Assembly (NCBI GenBank): GCA_017404665.1
Contig: JAFRBX010000015.1
Coordinates: forward strand, 1-64,000
DNA from: Ruminococcus sp.
Lineage (GTDB): Bacteria; Bacillota; Clostridia; Oscillospirales; Acutalibacteraceae
Direction of reading: 5' to 3'
DNA length: 64,000 nucleotides
Shown one piece after another: positions 9,001 through 17,304 of the stretch (position 1 is its first letter; each line of letters starts with the position of its first letter). The position numbers were made by a program, and so were the translations under genes. The notes beneath the pieces are model-generated. The model had not been told where the DNA came from. It did no database searches and was given only the letters and a program-made list of their open reading frames with translations.

Positions 9001-10744
9001 GCTAATAGTGCCATTTTATAATGGAAAGCGCTTCTTAAAGGAAACAATATCTGATTCCATAAATAATAAGAAAAGAGTTAATTGTTTTTTTGACTTTTCA
9101 GATCACCAAGTTCAGTTTGCAATAATAGATGATATAGAAACGCAAACAGATAAATATTTTTGGGGTTTGAACGATTATTTTGTCAAGGACTTTTATTTTG
9201 ATGCCGATGGATATCTGTACGTTTGTTTCGGAGAAGGATTGTTAGTTTTTAATAAGCTTGAAGAGAACTATAGATTTTTATGTGTTTATTATTTTAATGA
9301 AATTCTTTCTCGTAATACTGTTAAGTATAGTACTGATCAGGACAGAATAATGATTCACTATGGCTTTTTCAAGTTTTGTAAAAAGGAGCAATCAGATAAT
9401 AGTATTGTTTTGTATGCTGTTAATCCGAATTCTGATGAAATCTTTTTTGTATTATCTAAAGGAGAATCTGATACAGAACCATTCAATCAACATAAACCGT
9501 TTATTAAACGAGAAATATTGAGAGATTACAGTTATTTTTCTTCAATTGATCTTATTGACAGACGGATTGTAATCGGCTTAAATAAGCGGTCTTTATCCAA
9601 ACCAGTTTTTCAGATCTTTTCCCTCGATGGTGAATTGGAAAAAATCTCTGGAGAGTTGCCTGAAAGAATGATTGTGGCAACACGTGAAAACCATGAGGAT
9701 CCTCTTGAAGCCGATATTGTGTGTTCAAATAGCTTTCTATTTGATAAGACTACTGTAATACAAGTAGATAGTCTTAGTTGCGTTAGTGTTGGAAAAAGAG
9801 TCATTTGTACAGAGAATGAGAATCACTTAAAAGTATGGTATACTGATTTTTCACAGCAAGAAAGGATAGATAAAGAACCTTATTTGAATTTTTATTTTGT
9901 TCCATATGGATACGACTTCGGTTCATTTCGGAATCATATTACTCAAAGAGTATATCATGTAAACAAGTCATCACCATTGAAACTCAATCCGATAGTTGTT
10001 AACAGCAAGGAAGATAAGCAAGCTTTTTCAATAAAAGGAACAGAAGTATATCCTTATGCAAAAAAGTATTTTCGACCTTGCGACTATGAAATAACAGAGT
10101 CCATATATGATTCATTTTTGGAATTGTTCCAGACCGGAGAATCCCCAAAAAAGGATTCTTTTTGGGGAATTAACGGAATCAATCTATCTAAAGAAAAAAG
10201 TATAATTGATGATGACGTTTTATATATTAAGGACACAGTCGTATATAATCTGAGAGAAAAATTCCAAACAGTAGCAGATAGAGGGGAAATAGAGCGTTTA
10301 GAGTGTTGGTATCACCGTTTTATTGTAGGATATGTCTTGGATGTGCTTTCTATCAGTGGATTAATTCTTTTAGATTTAAAAACTGACAAAGCAGTTTATG
10401 TCGATATTCATAAATTGTTTTTTAGGGATATCCTTACAGTCCAAGATATTACATGGGTAGATACAGGAGATGAGTTTGGCGGTTGTCTAATACAAAATAT
10501 ATTTGTCCAGATAAATGCCGATACATATAAAGTAGAAGTTGATTTACAGGAGGGTTTGGCATCGATTGTATATTCTACCAGAAACTATCCATGGGTCGAT
10601 ATGATAGAATGTGATTTTTCTGAGGTGAAAGTAGTGATAGATGAGCAAAGACATAAACCGTTTTATAATGAAAGCGCAAAATCTAATGAGAAGGAGAAAA
10701 AAATCATTCAAACATGGCGAGACAATAATATCGAAAGCGATTAA
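5999..10744 (+). CDS. Kinase-NACHT-pentapeptide-propeller fusion, STAND NTPase
   Basis: A 1581-residue multidomain protein. Residues about 10-330 form a Ser/Thr kinase with a candidate ATP-site Lys (YVLKEI near 44), HLDIKPQN near 181-188 (catalytic Asp present) and DLG near 203-205. Residues about 395-620 form a NACHT NTPase: Walker A GGAGKS near 412-417, Walker B ILADSLNE near 491-498, and TSR as a sensor-like motif. Pentapeptide-like repeats (DFSCLDLSLVNLSGL) lie near 832-865. The last 700 residues are strand-rich and look like beta-propeller or similar sensor repeats. ATG 5999 follows GGGTG and overlaps the previous gene. Bacterial NACHT proteins act in phage defence; this role is inferred here. 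Confidence 0.85.
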   Translation: MIQPLNENDIIIINNMEYTVVFLLQTSESRCVYKIKSRQGVTYVLKEIITDSFVLRKSLYRDKHNVAVPNLELCRELGISPEAALSCAKPIGVPEQENNATAIQDLAACNNSNYFFQTEKVCENPGAAYFLVNTEAGDPLDRLAGDWCSRAKGDRLLLAVTELMITLCDALIYLHEEKRMLHLDIKPQNVYALGKGFDRTVKLLDLGSAIGIDQLYENTDKQLYRGSTFFYESPLQREISNMADSGDSRLSELIRELSEKDDIYALSKVMAYLLLETTKTNGKVILNGANPYCVGLLNDILGLAAEGAYITVNGKHFKTGKYKSVSMLKEDLKKLCDALKNKGLSETVMLKKGLEYHDNLLRNRRKMVIPEMIPTLHVEGNRGKNYKDGVSVYDLWETLISEKHDIMICSQGGAGKSFLLYQMFSALLLDAQVYPVIPVFLRLESIGSGKNCVLNAIVDKYTGINVSDLTEGMTKSDKLIDFFETTNRRIVILADSLNEIPGTDPLLRGYAIDALRKLAQFENVSVIVTSRYNELSFCDFESYRLNPLSEEYLSEMVEGYEKLDEKLRLLLTTPFNLSLYLGLSRKRKERRLLTASDLLQANIDEIKEKTISTVSPDESEFILKCVFPILSYKMSKTNKLVFSLLDAKETVELCCWLFQGAKYRFIRSIIQNDINDFVCRIACYLRDYDLIAFLDDDGTSFEISHENYRNWFGAKGWMSTAERFKLYYERYDEELAANTFTPPVSILAYLKEIIEGIDWELSLRFINAASTGDDTSSDNSKSYFERLFKTTTKNLFNHKAAEFNRIVFRTLKAVYIVDKENSDLLDFPEINMDFSCLDLSLVNLSGLCLNKCDFSHADLSEFAFDSPTISMEADWLWNNDEIAIMLYKEGFIRCVSFLTGTLYEVNTQRFEAFYVKNDVIYLVRNIFPREIVSNEKNEMEPISMEKINNSCSQSFENAIYFYYDHQKTEGVIPIDGKLPQIVIGEMETVRLQTGELIWKHKLIVPFYNGKRFLKETISDSINNKKRVNCFFDFSDHQVQFAIIDDIETQTDKYFWGLNDYFVKDFYFDADGYLYVCFGEGLLVFNKLEENYRFLCVYYFNEILSRNTVKYSTDQDRIMIHYGFFKFCKKEQSDNSIVLYAVNPNSDEIFFVLSKGESDTEPFNQHKPFIKREILRDYSYFSSIDLIDRRIVIGLNKRSLSKPVFQIFSLDGELEKISGELPERMIVATRENHEDPLEADIVCSNSFLFDKTTVIQVDSLSCVSVGKRVICTENENHLKVWYTDFSQQERIDKEPYLNFYFVPYGYDFGSFRNHITQRVYHVNKSSPLKLNPIVVNSKEDKQAFSIKGTEVYPYAKKYFRPCDYEITESIYDSFLELFQTGESPKKDSFWGINGINLSKEKSIIDDDVLYIKDTVVYNLREKFQTVADRGEIERLECWYHRFIVGYVLDVLSISGLILLDLKTDKAVYVDIHKLFFRDILTVQDITWVDTGDEFGGCLIQNIFVQINADTYKVEVDLQEGLASIVYSTRNYPWVDMIECDFSEVKVVIDEQRHKPFYNESAKSNEKEKKIIQTWRDNNIESD

Positions 10745-10797
10745 TAGATTGTTGTATAAAACTCTATCGTGTGTACTTTCACAATAATCGACGCAAA

Positions 10798-10822
10798 GGG
10801 GACTATCAAAATGATAGCCCCC
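10798..10822. terminator. Hairpin between convergent genes
   Basis: GGGG-A-CTATC (10798-10807) pairs with GATAG-C-CCCC (10813-10822) around a 5-base loop, with one A-C mismatch. It lies between the convergent NACHT and phosphoesterase genes and could serve both strands. The T-tracts are weak. Confidence 0.6.
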
Positions 10823-10834
10823 TAAGTATTTCTT

Positions 10835-11596
10835 CTAATTAATTCTAATTGTGTCATGATACAGGGCCTTAAACATGCCAACATCTAAATCTATATGGTG
10901 GTGTCCAAAAAACCAATTTTTGAAATCTAGTTTTTTTGCTATCTCGTCAAAAAAGTCAGTCAGCTCATTTGGTTCTATTCCGACGGCGTTCAGCGGCTTG
11001 AACAGCGATGTCGGAGCGCAGTGGGTCAATACGTAGTCGACCTTCCAATCGGCTTCATCCAGCTTTTGGCGAGCGTGGTCAAGCTCTTTTCGTGACGGCA
11101 GCTCATGATGCCACCAACTTTCGCCGTCTACTCGATAAAAGATGTTTTGCTTTCGTAGCGTTTTTGCAACCTCTTTAAAATGCTTGAGTCCTCCGGGAGA
11201 GCTTTTGGAAAGAATATAGTCGGTGTCATGTGTTTCGGCACCACCGATGGCAAAAAAGCGTTTTGACTCAAAATCGAAAAGCTCACCTCGCATAAGATGA
11301 TAAACGCGGTCACGGATTTTGTGTGCTTTTCCGCCGTGATAATTGACGACTTCGAACTCATGGTAAAGACGATCGAAATTCTCATGATTTCCGTCTATGA
11401 ATACGGTGTCGAACGGATTTTCATTGAGCCAATCAAGCCAGTACTCTTCTTCCTTTGTTTCTTCCGGCGCCCAAATCCCACCGAAATCACCGAGGATGAT
11501 GACGAAATTGTTTCCTGTCATAACTTTTTGGATCGGAAAATGTCGCCTGGATAAACGCTGGAAATCTCCATGGGTATCTCCTGTTATAAAAACCAT
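10835..11596 (-). CDS. Calcineurin-like metallophosphoesterase
   Basis: 253 residues with every metal-binding motif of the calcineurin-like superfamily: GDTHGD at 6-11, GDFGG near 37-41, GNHE near 69-72, a LTHCAP histidine near 166, and GHHH near 228-231. It has no signal peptide, so it is cytosolic. The ATG comes 2 bases after the stop of the upstream PP2C/winged-helix gene, so it is the last gene of a three-gene operon. It could hydrolyse a phosphoprotein, nucleotide or nucleic acid; placement opposite the kinase-NACHT gene suggests a role in the same island. Confidence 0.88.
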   Translation of the reverse strand: MVFITGDTHGDFQRLSRRHFPIQKVMTGNNFVIILGDFGGIWAPEETKEEEYWLDWLNENPFDTVFIDGNHENFDRLYHEFEVVNYHGGKAHKIRDRVYHLMRGELFDFESKRFFAIGGAETHDTDYILSKSSPGGLKHFKEVAKTLRKQNIFYRVDGESWWHHELPSRKELDHARQKLDEADWKVDYVLTHCAPTSLFKPLNAVGIEPNELTDFFDEIAKKLDFKNWFFGHHHIDLDVGMFKALYHDTIRIN

Positions 11597-11598
11597 TA

Positions 11599-12568
11599 TT
11601 ATTCCTCCTCACTTTTAAACCAAGCTTTCATCATATCGTCGGAAAGACGATATTTCACTTCATTGTTATTATCTGTTATTTTGACCGCCATTCCCGCATC
11701 AACTAAAGGGATAAGTGCTATCTGCAGATGTCCCTCAGGATAGATTTGTTTTTCAATTAATTCATGTACGGAAATGGGTTCTCTGAGTGCATTGAGGAGC
11801 TCTTTAAAAGGATTGCGTTCTTCCTCGGCCCTTTGCGCTTCATTATTATCCGACGGGATCGCTGCCTCACCGGGCAAGATGACTGCAACAGTAATATCAT
11901 CATCTGTACATTTGCTTACACTTCGACAAAAATCCTTGAGAATGATTCTTCGATCAAACACATCATGCTTCAACAGCGATTGCACCAGTTCGCCGTAAGC
12001 GTGATGCGGCGCGGACGCTCCTCCGTCCGTCAAAAGAATGAAAGCTTCTCTTCCATCCTCACTTAGGTCACCCTGCGTATATTGATATGAATTAATAGCT
12101 TCCTTATAAGAGCAGCAGAATACAGGAACAGGGTAAGGGGGGGATTCGGACAGAAACTTGCCCGAAACAGTCAACGGATAAAACCGTAGCATCGCCAACT
12201 GAAAACAAATAATAACAGTCATTGATTTGATCAATTATAAGAAACGCGAGTGTAGCGGCCATATGATAATACGGATATTTTCCGCAGTTGTCTTTATAAA
12301 GGTGAGAAAGTTTTGTCAACAGCATCTGCATAAAACGCTCGGGGGAGAATTTGCCTTGAACGATGACTTTTTCATGCTGTTCGACGAACTCCGTCAGTCC
12401 CTGTATCGTGAGGTCGGCGGCGATATCGGTATTCGGATAGGCGCTGCATCCGTCGCTGACCGCGACGACCGTTAATTGTTCTGTTTCGAATATGACTCCC
12501 TTGTCCTCGCAGGGGATATTGTGAAGCTCATGTGCCGAGCCTTTCAGTGAGTAATAATCAGAATACAT
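11599..12568 (-). pseudogene. PP2C phosphatase with C-terminal helical/winged-helix-like domain, frameshifted
   Basis: From ATG 12568 the frame encodes the front of a PP2C (AVSDGCSAYPN near 36-46, MAATLAFLI, FSVGDATVLS near 122-131) but ends early at about residue 154. A second frame continues with the missing part (ILLTDGGASAPHHAYGE, DDDITVAVIL) and then about 90 residues that look like a winged helix (PISVHELIEKQIYPEGHLQ). The frames meet at seven C residues on the minus strand (12137-12143). Removing one C joins them perfectly (IPPYPVPVF). Phase variation, slippage or a sequence error are the options. Its start lies 1 base after the stop of the 144-residue gene. Confidence 0.8.
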
Positions 12569-12569
12569 G

Positions 12570-13004
12570 TCAATCCTCCTTTTGAAATTCTAATAGTAAC
12601 ATTCTTTCCAGTGTGTTTTTCATTTGATCGCAATCGAGATCTCTCTCATAATAAAAAGCTGACTCGATATCCGAGATGAAGAAATCCGGATAATTTTCCT
12701 TTACCAGCTTATCCAGCATATCTTCCTCTGTTCCGCCGTATAGCTTGACTAAAAGAATGATCTCAAGATATAGCCGTTCAAATATCGGATGAAGATCATC
12801 GAACTCCGCAATGAAAGCGCCTTCATGGTTCAGCGCGAGAAGTGAGTCGGGCTCAGGAGTTTTTACGGTTAAATGCTTTTCGCAGTTTTCCAAAGCCACT
12901 AATGCTATCTTTACACGTTCCTTCAGCGAGAGATCCCTTATCCTTCTCAACGAACATCCTGCGTCGGCTAAACGATAGTTTTTTAAGCTGAATATGTAGT
13001 TCAT
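12570..13004 (-). CDS. Small helical protein heading the second PP2C operon
   Basis: 144 residues, no recognised family. ATG 13004 follows AAAGGAGG by 7 bases, a very strong site. The protein looks wholly alpha-helical, with alternating charged and Leu-rich segments and an acidic C-terminus (LEFQKED). It has no signal or membrane helix. It sits directly before the frameshifted PP2C gene, as the 204-residue protein follows the first PP2C. It could be an adaptor for the phosphatase, an inference from position. Confidence 0.7.
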   Translation of the reverse strand: MNYIFSLKNYRLADAGCSLRRIRDLSLKERVKIALVALENCEKHLTVKTPEPDSLLALNHEGAFIAEFDDLHPIFERLYLEIILLVKLYGGTEEDMLDKLVKENYPDFFISDIESAFYYERDLDCDQMKNTLERMLLLEFQKED

Positions 13005-13093
13005 ACTGCAGCCTCCTTTCAGATTACTTGGGAAATGATATCCCTATGATGACAGTATAAGGGATATGGAATGCTGCTTTTTTTGAATAATTG

Positions 13094-13191
13094 CCGAAAG
13101 TTCAGTGTCGGCATAGATTAGCTTATGCTAATTTTGCTATATCAGACTTTCGGTCGATTTTGTTATTTTTCGGCCATTAGTGTCTGATATA
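13094..13191. promoter_or_regulatory. Nested inverted repeats in a divergent control region
   Basis: Three perfect inverted repeats lie within about 100 bases: TATATCAGAC (13138-13147) with GTCTGATATA (13182-13191), CCGAAAGT (13094-13101) with ACTTTCGG (13146-13153), and ATTAGC-TTAT-GCTAAT (13117-13132). They occupy the gap between the minus-strand PP2C operon and the plus-strand gene at 13246. Operators for a DNA-binding regulator, or alternative RNA hairpins, are both possible. Confidence 0.5.
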
Positions 13192-13245
13192 CTATATTCA
13201 CAGTTTAAAATTGTATGAAACTATATTTTTAGGAGTTGAATATAT

Positions 13246-14358
13246 ATGAATAGAGATAAGAAAAGCATTTCCCGAGGTATAATGTTTCTACTGCTGTTAA
13301 TGTATTTGCTTGCAGCATGGATATTATTTTCTCAAAGTGGGTTCCTACCGAGATTTATCAGTGCACCTGTAAGTCCTGAAAGGCAAAAGTATACACATGT
13401 ATATAATCGGATGGGCTACAGCGAAACTTATTTACGCCATCATTTTAATGATGATATTGTAGAAAAGGGCACGATCAATAAATTGGGTTTTCTTAAAAAT
13501 GGCAATATCGGCGGCGGAGTATATTACTCTGAAAAGAACGATTTGTATTATGTCAGTGATAATAATACGATCTATACGGTTAATAAGAACGAGGATCGAA
13601 AACCTGTTGTCAAAAACTATGCTGATGCTGATTCCTTTATAAGGTATGGAAATACCCTAATTGAAACGGATGATGATAACTACACAGTGACACTGATAAA
13701 CAGTTGGAGTAATATTCGTAGTTTGAATGGCTCTTTAGATAACCAAACCTATTCTTATACTTTTGATAAGGATACGCATGAGTTCACAGACAAGACTTAT
13801 GATTATAAATACATAACGAATGCTCTGTCACAAAATGAAACTGAAAAAATATCCTATACTCAGCTCGCTACTGTAATTAATGCAGTTGCGGATGGACAGC
13901 TTGATTATTGGACCGCAGAAACTCAAACAGCGATGTTTCATACCTGTGATGATGACGGTAACAGAGAAGTGTACAACTTTACCGCGGGGGATGAAGAAGT
14001 TAAGCATATAGGCAGTTATCCATCCAAAGCAGACGATAGCTGGTATCCCGTTGACTTGAATCAATTTCTTGTGTGGGAGAGGGGAGAAGAAAACGACGTC
14101 ATCTCTGTCTTTGATTGTTTGAAAAACGAGAAAACAGTTATTACAGAAGCTCCGATTATGACTGAAATCAGATATCGAGTCAAAAAAAGTGGACAGATCG
14201 CGCTTGCCGGTATCGTCAAGTATAGAAACGGCGAAGCTGAAGTGTGGGTGTTCGATGGCGATTCGAATGAGACGTTGACGATCAAACTCAGGGTTTTGTA
14301 TGAGAAAACACATTTTTCTTTGGGAAAAGACTCTGTCATACCAAGCCTCTTGTCATAA
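13246..14358 (+). CDS. Membrane-anchored protein with beta-rich ectodomain, 3' end at a junction
   Basis: 370 residues; ATG after a TAGGAGTTGAAT ribosome site. One N-terminal membrane helix (about residues 11-30) anchors a large, strand-rich, Asp/Tyr-rich outer part with propeller-like repeats (YYVSDNNTIYTVNKNEDR). No catalytic motif is seen and no family is recognised. The last 15-25 residues probably do not belong to it, because near 14,320-14,350 the sequence changes to the inside of an oppositely oriented PAP2 gene. Its natural C-terminus may therefore be lost. Confidence 0.6.
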   Translation: MNRDKKSISRGIMFLLLLMYLLAAWILFSQSGFLPRFISAPVSPERQKYTHVYNRMGYSETYLRHHFNDDIVEKGTINKLGFLKNGNIGGGVYYSEKNDLYYVSDNNTIYTVNKNEDRKPVVKNYADADSFIRYGNTLIETDDDNYTVTLINSWSNIRSLNGSLDNQTYSYTFDKDTHEFTDKTYDYKYITNALSQNETEKISYTQLATVINAVADGQLDYWTAETQTAMFHTCDDDGNREVYNFTAGDEEVKHIGSYPSKADDSWYPVDLNQFLVWERGEENDVISVFDCLKNEKTVITEAPIMTEIRYRVKKSGQIALAGIVKYRNGEAEVWVFDGDSNETLTIKLRVLYEKTHFSLGKDSVIPSLLS

Positions 14359-14714
14359 TACATCAGCACCGTCGCGGCGATGAAGCAATGCAGCGTGTGA
14401 CCGGAAGGGAAGGAATAATCCGTCGGCACAGATACCAGCATACTGACGTCGGTGTTGATCCAGCATGGTCTCGTACGGGCAATCTGATTCTTTAACGCAA
14501 TGTTGCCAATCAACAGTCCGCTTGTAAGCCCGGTCAGTACTGCTTCTCCGCAAACTCGCCGGGAACGGAATATCAGCAGGACAACGCCGATACCGATCAG
14601 AAGGATACCATGCTCGGCGTACAGGGTGACCAGCGGCATGAGAAAGTCGAGAAAGTCACACCGCAGATTCGACTGTATCCAATCGAGAATCGCAAAATCA
14701 AATTGCTGAATCAT
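14330..14714 (-). pseudogene. PAP2-family phosphatase truncated by the island junction
   Basis: ATG 14714 opens a PAP2 phosphatase: hydrophobic helices, then KNQIARTRPCW (motif 1) and YSFPSGHTLH (motif 2). The third motif (SR-x5-H-x3-D), which should follow within about 60 residues, is missing. After MYYDKRLGM the frame runs on antisense to the preceding accessory gene and yields non-PAP2 sequence to 14,061. The real remnant is about 125 of some 190-200 residues. PAP2 enzymes dephosphorylate lipid phosphates at the membrane; this copy lacks a catalytic His and should be inactive. Confidence 0.75.
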
Positions 14715-15117
14715 AATGGTTCATCCTTTTTCCCACCTGTCTCGGTTTCTTTTTGATGAACAGAGAGACAAAGCTGAGCAGCATCAGGATACCTCCGGCG
14801 ATGGGATAAACGATAATGAGCGAATTGGTCGTGCCGTAGATCGCCAGCACCCCGGCAAATACGCTCCCCGTGCTCAGCGTGGCGATCGCTGTGTTCCAGA
14901 GATTCAGGAATACCTTGTCTGGATGCTTTTCAATCAAGAGCAGGATCGAATAGGGGAGTACGCCCATCATCAGCGGTATCGCAAAGGCATAAATCATGAA
15001 ATAGGAATACACCTCATGACTGAATAGTTCATATACCGCGCCGAACAGCGCAAGAAACGCTGTTCCGATGATGTTGAATAACAAGTGCTTTTTCAGCATT
15101 TTATCCGATGTATACAA
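14698..15117 (-). CDS. Small four-helix integral membrane protein
   Basis: 139 residues from a TTG at 15117, which follows AGGAG by 9 bases inside the upstream gene; an ATG at 15099 (133 residues) is the alternative but has a poor ribosome site. About four membrane helices are visible, ending in a basic tail (KKKPRQVGKR). No conserved catalytic motif. The gene overlaps both the glycosidase gene upstream and the PAP2 remnant downstream, so it belongs to the envelope operon. Function unknown; a flippase or lipid-linked sugar role would fit the GT2-GtrA neighbour, by context only. Confidence 0.65.
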   Translation of the reverse strand: MYTSDKMLKKHLLFNIIGTAFLALFGAVYELFSHEVYSYFMIYAFAIPLMMGVLPYSILLLIEKHPDKVFLNLWNTAIATLSTGSVFAGVLAIYGTTNSLIIVYPIAGGILMLLSFVSLFIKKKPRQVGKRMNHYDSAI

Positions 15118-16162
15118 TGTCGCTCACTCCTCTTTCTTTGATGCTGCCGCCTGTGGTCGGGTTATTGACGACGGAGTCGTTGAAATACATGGTTGACGAA
15201 CCGCCGCCGTCGAGATTGTAGGCGGTCTTGACACCGAGACCTTGCATGAAGGTCGCAAGCTCATAAAGGCTCAGTCCCTCACTCTCGGAGGTCCTGCCGT
15301 CGGATACCACGAACACGAAATGATTGGCGTCGATGATGCCGATCGCGGTGCGTGGATTGCTTGCCATCGCCTTGCCGACCTCATCGTTCACGCCGACGGT
15401 GACCGTGCTGTTTTCCACCAGAGAAGGTCCGAAGGTGAATGCCTGCCATACGCCCATGCTCACCAGCTCGTCGGCAGTATATTCGCTGTCGCTGACGATT
15501 TCCATCGTGCCGTTCGCGTAGATACACAGGACGTCGGAGTCCTTGGCAGTATCTCTGTAGACGATGCCGTTGCGGATAACATAGCCGCTCTCCTGCACGC
15601 CGTAGTAGTCGCCGTTGATCGCTAAGATCGCGTTGTTCGCCTGCGCGATCTCTGACGTTTTCTCTGTTACATTCTTGCCGTAGGTGTCGTTGGCAAAGGC
15701 AGTTTTGAGATATTGCGCTGAGTTGAGTGTGACGTCGGCGACGTATATATTGGTATTGTTCTGATAATACTCCGTCAGGGTAATGGTGTAGTTATCGGTT
15801 GAGACAGCGTTATCGCCCGTATAGGACGCCGATGCGTCAATCCCGGAAGTATCATTATCGGAATTTCCGAATGAATTACCGGAGGAACCGATCGAGGCGC
15901 GGCTCTTTCCCGATCCCGGACCGTGCTTTGCTGAACTGCTGTCGGAATCGCTTCCATCCTGTATTTGACTGCTGTTATACTGTGCGGCTGATTCTGACGG
16001 GAGCGTCGATTCTGAACCGTCAGAAAGTGCTGAGAACATTTCTGTATTGATATCGGTCGCCTCAGCGTAGCTCGTGCTGATGACGAAGGTATCGAGGGAG
16101 ATATATGCGGTGAAGGCGATCAATACCGCCGCGGCACATATTGCCCAAAGATGTTTTTTCAT
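15101..16162 (-). CDS. Phosphodiester glycosidase (NAGPA/DUF2233 family), exported
   Basis: 353 residues. An N-terminal signal/anchor helix (about 5-25) is followed by a Ser/Gly/Asp-rich linker to about 115 and then the NAGPA fold: AINGDYYG near 190, PRTAIGI and FVFVVSDGR near 265-285, and the signature NLDGGGSSTMYF near 322-333. The family cleaves sugar phosphodiesters outside the cell, as in the mammalian N-acetylglucosamine-1-phosphodiester glycosidase; in bacteria the targets are envelope polymers or unknown. Overlaps the glycosyltransferase gene by 4 bases (ATGA). Confidence 0.88.
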   Translation of the reverse strand: MKKHLWAICAAAVLIAFTAYISLDTFVISTSYAEATDINTEMFSALSDGSESTLPSESAAQYNSSQIQDGSDSDSSSAKHGPGSGKSRASIGSSGNSFGNSDNDTSGIDASASYTGDNAVSTDNYTITLTEYYQNNTNIYVADVTLNSAQYLKTAFANDTYGKNVTEKTSEIAQANNAILAINGDYYGVQESGYVIRNGIVYRDTAKDSDVLCIYANGTMEIVSDSEYTADELVSMGVWQAFTFGPSLVENSTVTVGVNDEVGKAMASNPRTAIGIIDANHFVFVVSDGRTSESEGLSLYELATFMQGLGVKTAYNLDGGGSSTMYFNDSVVNNPTTGGSIKERGVSDIVYIG

Positions 16163-17184
16163 GCGTCTTTCCCTGCCTTTCTGAAAATGAAGCTGTGCTG
16201 GACAAGATAATTGAAGATGAACAGGATGATCTCCGTGATGATCTTTGCGACGTAGGCGGCGAGACCGAAGCTCGTCAGTCCTTTCAGAACCAGCGTGTTG
16301 CAGATCAAAATGAATACCGCTAATGCGATATATTTGAGCGCTGCAGCGACAATATGTGAATCCGATTTGAATACGACCTTTCGGTTCAATGTAAAGTTTA
16401 CCGTGCCGCTGACAATACGGGCGAAGACGTTGGCGAGCACTAAGGAGCCTGTCAGCGCTGACAACAGACAGAACAGTACATAATCAACCCCGAATCCGAT
16501 CAGTGATGAAGCGGAGAATTTCAGTATCTCTTTGTAGATCTTCGCCGAGTCCTTCACGGGGTCAAAATGTGACGCTTCATTGTTATTGATATATACGGTG
16601 TCGATCCATACCTCTTTGACCTCATACCCGTCGCGCGGCAGTTCCATCAGCATATTCATCTCATATTCATAGCGGCTGCCGCTGATACGCAGAAGTCTGT
16701 CGACCAGCTTGTCGCTGTAGGCGCGCAGACCTGTCTGGGTATCATATACGCCGGAGCCTGTCGAAAGACGATAGACAAGGCGCGTGATCGCGTTGCCTGC
16801 TTTACTTTTGAACGGGACTTTTCCGTCCAGCTTTCTGCTGCCGAGCACAAGGCTCGAACGGTTTACCTCTGCGAGTTCTGCGACGCGGATAATATCTTCG
16901 ATCTTATGCTGTCCGTCGGCGTCGACGTTGATGACGGTATAGGGCGTATCAAAATGAACTTTGATATATTTCAAGCCTGTTTTCAGCGCTTCACCTTTTC
17001 CTTTATTCTCTTTATGAGTTATGATCTGAGCGTAACCGGAACTCTTCTCAAAAAGGTCATCGAACTCACGCGGACTGCCGTCGTTGACGATCACGACGGC
17101 AAAGCCTCTTGTGTAAAGCTCCCATACGATGCCGACCATCTTTTCGTCCGGCATATAGGCGGGGATCAGAGCTATCCTTTTCAT
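16159..17184 (-). CDS. GT2 glycosyltransferase fused to a GtrA-like membrane domain
   Basis: 341 residues. Residues 1-220 are a DPM1-like family 2 glycosyltransferase: IPAYMPDEK, VIVNDGS near 33-39, NVDADGQH near 87-94 as the metal-binding DxD, and a QTGLRAYS segment. Residues about 225-335 hold four membrane helices of a GtrA type. Such proteins transfer a sugar to a polyprenyl phosphate and flip or present it. First gene of an envelope operon; ATG follows CGGAGGTG. Polyprenyl-phosphate hexose synthesis for wall or teichoic acid decoration is likely. Confidence 0.9.
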   Translation of the reverse strand: MKRIALIPAYMPDEKMVGIVWELYTRGFAVVIVNDGSPREFDDLFEKSSGYAQIITHKENKGKGEALKTGLKYIKVHFDTPYTVINVDADGQHKIEDIIRVAELAEVNRSSLVLGSRKLDGKVPFKSKAGNAITRLVYRLSTGSGVYDTQTGLRAYSDKLVDRLLRISGSRYEYEMNMLMELPRDGYEVKEVWIDTVYINNNEASHFDPVKDSAKIYKEILKFSASSLIGFGVDYVLFCLLSALTGSLVLANVFARIVSGTVNFTLNRKVVFKSDSHIVAAALKYIALAVFILICNTLVLKGLTSFGLAAYVAKIITEIILFIFNYLVQHSFIFRKAGKDA

Positions 17185-17304
17185 AAAAACACCTCCGTTA
17201 TTCTTGTAATTGTATGAGATAAGAATAAATGCCGAAAGTGATTTCCAACTGACCGAAATGTGAAATGAATATGAAAGATTATTTAAATTTTTTGGAGAGA
17301 TATA

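Noticed and set aside
14061..14330. C-terminal half of a full-length PAP2 protein
   Set aside because: The frame is open here but carries no PAP2 motif and is antisense to the accessory gene, so it is read-through past a junction.
1..14340. Integrase or attachment site marking an integrative element
   Set aside because: No integrase, relaxase or tRNA gene is visible in the window; the left border lies outside it.
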